Shown here: one piece after another, positions 5,514-7,655 of the stretch
Numbering within the stretch: the stretch's first letter is position 1
Layout: every line of letters starts with the position of its first letter
Assembly (NCBI GenBank): GCA_050330055.1
Contig: JBHJOF010000278.1
Span: forward strand, 1 to 7,655
Direction: 5' to 3'
Length of the DNA: 7,655 nucleotides
Source of the DNA: JBHJOF01 sp050330055
GTDB lineage: Bacteria; Pseudomonadota; Alphaproteobacteria; Kiloniellales; JAKSDN01
Notes under the pieces: generated by a model
Told to the model about the DNA's origin: nothing
What the model saw: the letters and a program-made list of their open reading frames with translations, nothing else
Database searches by the model: none
Made by a program: the position numbers and the translations under genes

Positions 5514-5615
5514 CACCCCCCTCCCTAACCCTCCCCCGCAAGGGGGGAGGGAACTATGAGCTGCACCGTTCTATATCTCCCTCCCCCTTGACGGGGGAGG
5601 GCCGGGGAGGGGGTG
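5514..5615. repeat. C/T-rich palindromic repeat C
   Basis: The outer arms CACCCCCCTCCC (5514-5525) and GGGGAGGGGGTG (5604-5615) pair with one bulged base. Two inner 23-nt near-palindromes lie at 5529-5551 and 5579-5601 (CCCTCCCCCGCAAGG... and CCCTCCCCCTTGACG...), each able to form a hairpin. Organisation and interior (AAGGGGGGAGG then GAACTATGAGC) match repeat B, so both belong to one dispersed family. It begins 25 bases after the dienelactone hydrolase-like stop and ends 85 bases before the MttB-family start, so it could act as an mRNA 3'-end structure for the first gene. No T-tract is present. Confidence 0.88.
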
Positions 5616-5646
5616 ACAGCGCGATGTCTCAGCTTGAGCGCGTCAC

Positions 5647-5675
5647 TTGTCGCGCGCCCAGGCCAGGCATAGCCT
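5647..5675 (+). promoter_or_regulatory. Possible weak promoter of the MttB-family gene
   Basis: TTGTCG (5647-5652) and TAGCCT (5670-5675) are 17 bases apart, with four and three of six matches to sigma70 consensus. A start near 5682 would leave a short leader with GGAGG before the ATG at 5701. If correct, it rules out the alternative upstream TTG start at 5647. The boxes are weak and could be chance. Confidence 0.3.
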
Positions 5676-5700
5676 GCTAGCGGCTTGGCGGAGGGCGGGC

Positions 5701-7254
5701 ATGGCGAGGACGGCAGGGCCCAGGGCGTCCGGAAGGCGCGGGCGGCGCGAGACTCGGGGCAAAGGCATCGCCCGGCTGCCGTGGCGCAGCGTGGTCAACC
5801 GCCTGCCGCCGATCGAGGTCTTGAGCGCCGACCAGGTCGAGGCGATCCACCAGGCCTCGCTGCGTGTTCTTTCCGAGATCGGCATGCGCGTGCTCTGCCC
5901 CGAGGCGCGCTCGCTGCTCGGCGCCGCCGGCGCCGAGGTCGACGAGGCGGCGCGCAACGTGCGCTTCGATCCGGCGCTGGTCGAGGCCGAGATCGCCAAG
6001 GCGCCGGCCAGCTTTACGATCCGCGCGCGCAACCCGGCCAAGACCGTCACGATCGGCGGCAACCACATCAACTTCAGCATGGTCGGCGGGCCCTCCTTCG
6101 TCTCCGACCTGGACCGCGGGCGGCGGCCCGGCACCTTCGCCGAGCTCTGCGACTTCCAGCGCATCGGCCAGATGCTGGACATCATCCACACCACCAACTG
6201 CTCGCCCTTCGAGCCGCTCGACCTGCCGCCGGAGACGCGCCATCTCGACAGGTACTACGCGGCGGCGAGGCTCGCTGACAAGGTCTGGTCGGCCTCGTTG
6301 CTGGGCGGCTTCCGGGCGCGCGACGGGCTCGCCATGATCGCCATCGCGCACGGCATCGACGAGGACGCGCTGCCGCAGCAGCCGCTGGTCTTCGGCAACA
6401 TCAACACAAACTCGCCGCGCCAGCTCGACGTCGCCATGGCCCAGGGCCTGATGGCGCTGGCGCGCGCCGGCCAGCCGGTGGTGGTGACGCCCTTTACGCT
6501 GTCAGGTGCCATGGCGCCGGCGACCCTGGCCGGCGCGCTCACCCAGCAGAACGCCGAGGCCCTGGCCGGCATGGCGCTGGCCCAGGTGGTGCGGCCCGGC
6601 GCGCCGGTGGTCTACGGCGGCTTCACCTCGAACGTCGACATGAAGAGCGGCGCGCCGGCCTTCGGCACGCCGGAATACACCAAGGCGGCGCAGGCGACCG
6701 GCCAGCTCGCGCGCCGCTACCGCGTGCCCTACCGCTCAAGCAGCACCAACGCCTCGAACGCGGTCGACGCCCAGGCCGCCTACGAGAGCGAGATGTCGCT
6801 CTGGGGTGCGGTCATGGGCCACGCCAACATGATCTTCCACAGCGCCGGCTGGCTCGAGAGCGGCCTCACCGCCTCCTTCGAGAAGCTGATCGTCGACGCC
6901 GAGATGCTGCAGATGATGGCCGAGTACCTGACGCCGATCGCGGTCGACGAGGACCAGCTCGCCATCGAGGCGATCCGCGAGGTGGCGCCCGGCGGTCACT
7001 TCTTCGGCAGCGTCCACACCCTGGCGCGCTACGAGACGGCGTTCTACGCGCCGCTGCTCTCCGACTGGCGCAACTTCGAGACCTGGCGCGACGGCGGCAG
7101 CCTCGACACGGCCAAGCGCGCCAACGCGATCTGGAAGCGCCTGCTCGCCGACTACGAGCCACCGCCGCTCGACCCGGCGATCGACGAGGCGCTCCAGGCC
7201 TACGTCGCCCGGCGCAAGGAAGAGCTCGCCCGCGATCCGCAGAGCGCGGCGTGA
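5701..7254 (+). CDS. Trimethylamine methyltransferase (MttB) family protein, non-pyrrolysine type
   Basis: This 517-residue protein belongs to the MttB superfamily (COG5598), which transfers a methyl group from a quaternary or tertiary amine to a corrinoid protein in the cytoplasm. Motifs in order: a basic start RRGRRE then LPWRSVVNRLPPIEVLSADQ (the usual alphaproteobacterial N-terminus), GPSFVSDLDRGRRPGT, NINTNSPRQLD (~233-243), TPFTLSGAMAPATLAGAL (~263-280), SGAPAFGTPEY (~316-326), ASNAVDAQAAYESEMSLWGA (~351-370), GWLESGLTASFEKL (~383-396) and GGHFFGSVHTL (~431-441). The frame is open throughout, with no internal amber codon, so it is not a pyrrolysine enzyme. Characterised relatives of that kind act on glycine betaine and similar compounds. 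The ATG at 5701 is chosen because GGAGGG lies at ideal spacing; an upstream TTG at 5647 would add 18 unconserved residues. No corrinoid protein or methyltetrahydrofolate transferase gene is within the window, so the substrate cannot be named. Confidence 0.92.
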   Translation: MARTAGPRASGRRGRRETRGKGIARLPWRSVVNRLPPIEVLSADQVEAIHQASLRVLSEIGMRVLCPEARSLLGAAGAEVDEAARNVRFDPALVEAEIAKAPASFTIRARNPAKTVTIGGNHINFSMVGGPSFVSDLDRGRRPGTFAELCDFQRIGQMLDIIHTTNCSPFEPLDLPPETRHLDRYYAAARLADKVWSASLLGGFRARDGLAMIAIAHGIDEDALPQQPLVFGNINTNSPRQLDVAMAQGLMALARAGQPVVVTPFTLSGAMAPATLAGALTQQNAEALAGMALAQVVRPGAPVVYGGFTSNVDMKSGAPAFGTPEYTKAAQATGQLARRYRVPYRSSSTNASNAVDAQAAYESEMSLWGAVMGHANMIFHSAGWLESGLTASFEKLIVDAEMLQMMAEYLTPIAVDEDQLAIEAIREVAPGGHFFGSVHTLARYETAFYAPLLSDWRNFETWRDGGSLDTAKRANAIWKRLLADYEPPPLDPAIDEALQAYVARRKEELARDPQSAA

Positions 7255-7262
7255 TGCGGCAA

Positions 7263-7345
7263 GGGGACTGTACCCGAAGGGGACTGTCCCCGGGCAGGCG
7301 CGCTTTGGGGACAGTCCCCTACGCTTCGCTCCGGGTACAGTCCCC
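7263..7345. repeat. Palindromic repeat D (GGGGACTGT family)
   Basis: The outer arms GGGGACTGTACCCG (7263-7276) and CGGGTACAGTCCCC (7332-7345) are exact 14-bp reverse complements. The inner arms AGGGGACTGTCCCC (7278-7291) and GGGGACAGTCCCCT (7307-7320) are also exact, and each inner unit is itself close to a palindrome (GGGGAC/GTCCCC). It starts 8 bases after the MttB-family stop and lies between convergent genes. The GGGGACTGTCCCC motif resembles palindromes that often accompany REP-associated (IS200/IS605-like, RAYT) transposases; none is in the window, so that link is only a suggestion. Confidence 0.85.
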
Positions 7346-7378
7346 GGGGCGAGGGCGCAGCGGGGCAGTGCCACATGT

Positions 7379-7550
7379 TCAGAACCGCCACCTGCACCAC
7401 GCGCCGGAGCGCCGCTTCTGCTGGCTGCGCAGCGCGATCTCCTCGACGTCGAAGCCGTGCTTCTCGAGCCAGCGCAGCGAGGGGCCGGGCCAGGCGACCT
7501 CTTTGAAATCGACGCGGCCCTTGCGGTCGAAGCGCACGCCCTCGGCGCGC
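7379..7550 (-). pseudogene. C-terminal part of an alkyltransferase-like (ATL/MGMT-family) gene, separated from its core
   Basis: Read leftward from about 7552, the minus strand encodes MRAEGVRFDRKGRVDFKEVA, then WPGPSLRWLEKHGFDVEEI and a basic tail to a TGA at 7379-7381 (57 codons). The (L/M)xAEGVxFDxxGRVD stretch is the characteristic C-terminal segment after the DNA-binding domain of ATL and MGMT-family proteins. In an intact gene it follows the NSQG...SPR segment on the same strand; here that segment is on the opposite strand at 7551-7655. The apparent ATG at 7552 is therefore probably an internal Met/Leu-position codon, not a real start. The tail after WPGPS is longer than usual for small ATL proteins. 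Confidence 0.6.
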
Positions 7551-7655
7551 ATCGTCGGCTACGCCATGGCGCACCTGCCGAGCGGCAGCAAGGTGCCCTG
7601 GCAGCGCGTCATCAACAGCCAGGGCCAGGTCAGCCCGCGCAAGGAAGGCAGCAGC
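7551..7655 (+). pseudogene. Core of an alkyltransferase-like protein (ATL), truncated at both sides
   Basis: The plus strand encodes IVGYAMAHLPSGSKVPWQRV followed by INSQGQVSPRKEGSS, in frame up to the window edge. This is the winged-helix DNA-binding core of the O6-alkylguanine alkyltransferase fold: (A)R-x-VGYAM, then P-W-Q-R-V-I where the suicide enzyme has P-C-H-R-V-I. Trp replaces the acceptor Cys, which defines alkyltransferase-like proteins that bind O6-alkylguanine lesions and hand them to nucleotide excision repair instead of repairing them. Upstream, the same frame does not give the expected N-terminus (T-Y-G-x-V-A-x-x-A); instead the opposite strand carries the protein's C-terminus. 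The gene is therefore rearranged at about 7545-7552, unless the sequence is a chimera. Confidence 0.7.

Noticed and set aside
4656..5516. Minus-strand open frame opposite the dienelactone hydrolase-like gene
   Set aside because: Its composition is typical of a GC-rich shadow, and it runs through the other gene's catalytic motifs and ribosome-binding site.
5647..5700. Upstream TTG start for the MttB-family protein
   Set aside because: The extra 18 residues do not resemble the family and there is no good ribosome-binding site; the ATG at 5701 has GGAGGG at ideal spacing.
5701..7254. Pyrrolysine-containing trimethylamine methyltransferase
   Set aside because: The frame has no internal TAG; it belongs to the larger non-pyrrolysine group.
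7200..7574. Minus-strand open frame spanning repeat D and the MttB-family 3' end
   Set aside because: It is in a different frame from the ATL C-terminal segment and translates the palindrome; it has no family similarity.

Overview
This GC-rich window has gene content and protein styles typical of an alphaproteobacterium, probably from the Rhodospirillales/Kiloniellales neighbourhood. That placement is inferred from the L28, MeaB and MttB-family sequences and the intergenic palindromes, not from a marker-gene tree. The genes are ordinary chromosomal housekeeping and catabolic genes. I see no phage, plasmid, CRISPR, toxin-antitoxin or defence module.

Layout: (1) the 3' part of meaB, a G3E-family GTPase that services methylmalonyl-CoA mutase, runs off the left edge. 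(2) A convergent gap holds palindromic repeat A. (3) On the minus strand a likely two-gene operon encodes an isocitrate lyase/PEP mutase-family protein followed by a glutathione S-transferase. (4) A divergent control region leads to rpmB (ribosomal protein L28), with a well-formed sigma70-type promoter and a leader hairpin. (5) About 625 bases of non-coding DNA after rpmB hold layered repeats: a hairpin pair in inverted orientation, one arm of which is split by a 284-bp element with terminal inverted repeats and a 10-bp target duplication; that element carries another G/C-run palindrome (B). (6) A secreted phytase-like/esterase-like protein lies on the minus strand. (7) Divergent from it is an exported dienelactone hydrolase-family protein. 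(8) Palindrome C precedes an MttB-family (non-pyrrolysine) methyltransferase. (9) Palindrome D precedes a broken alkyltransferase-like (ATL/MGMT-family) gene, whose C-terminal third is on the minus strand while its core is on the plus strand and runs off the right edge.

The genes do not form one pathway. MeaB and MttB-family proteins both belong to corrinoid (B12) metabolism, but no partner mutase or corrinoid protein is visible. The most informative part is the non-coding DNA. All four intergenic regions lying at a gene's 3' end contain a long palindromic repeat, while the two divergent 5'-5' regions contain none. The rpmB-downstream repeats preserve a readable insertion history, and the right edge records an inversion or fold-back in the ATL gene. 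I did not find a convincing new multi-gene system here.
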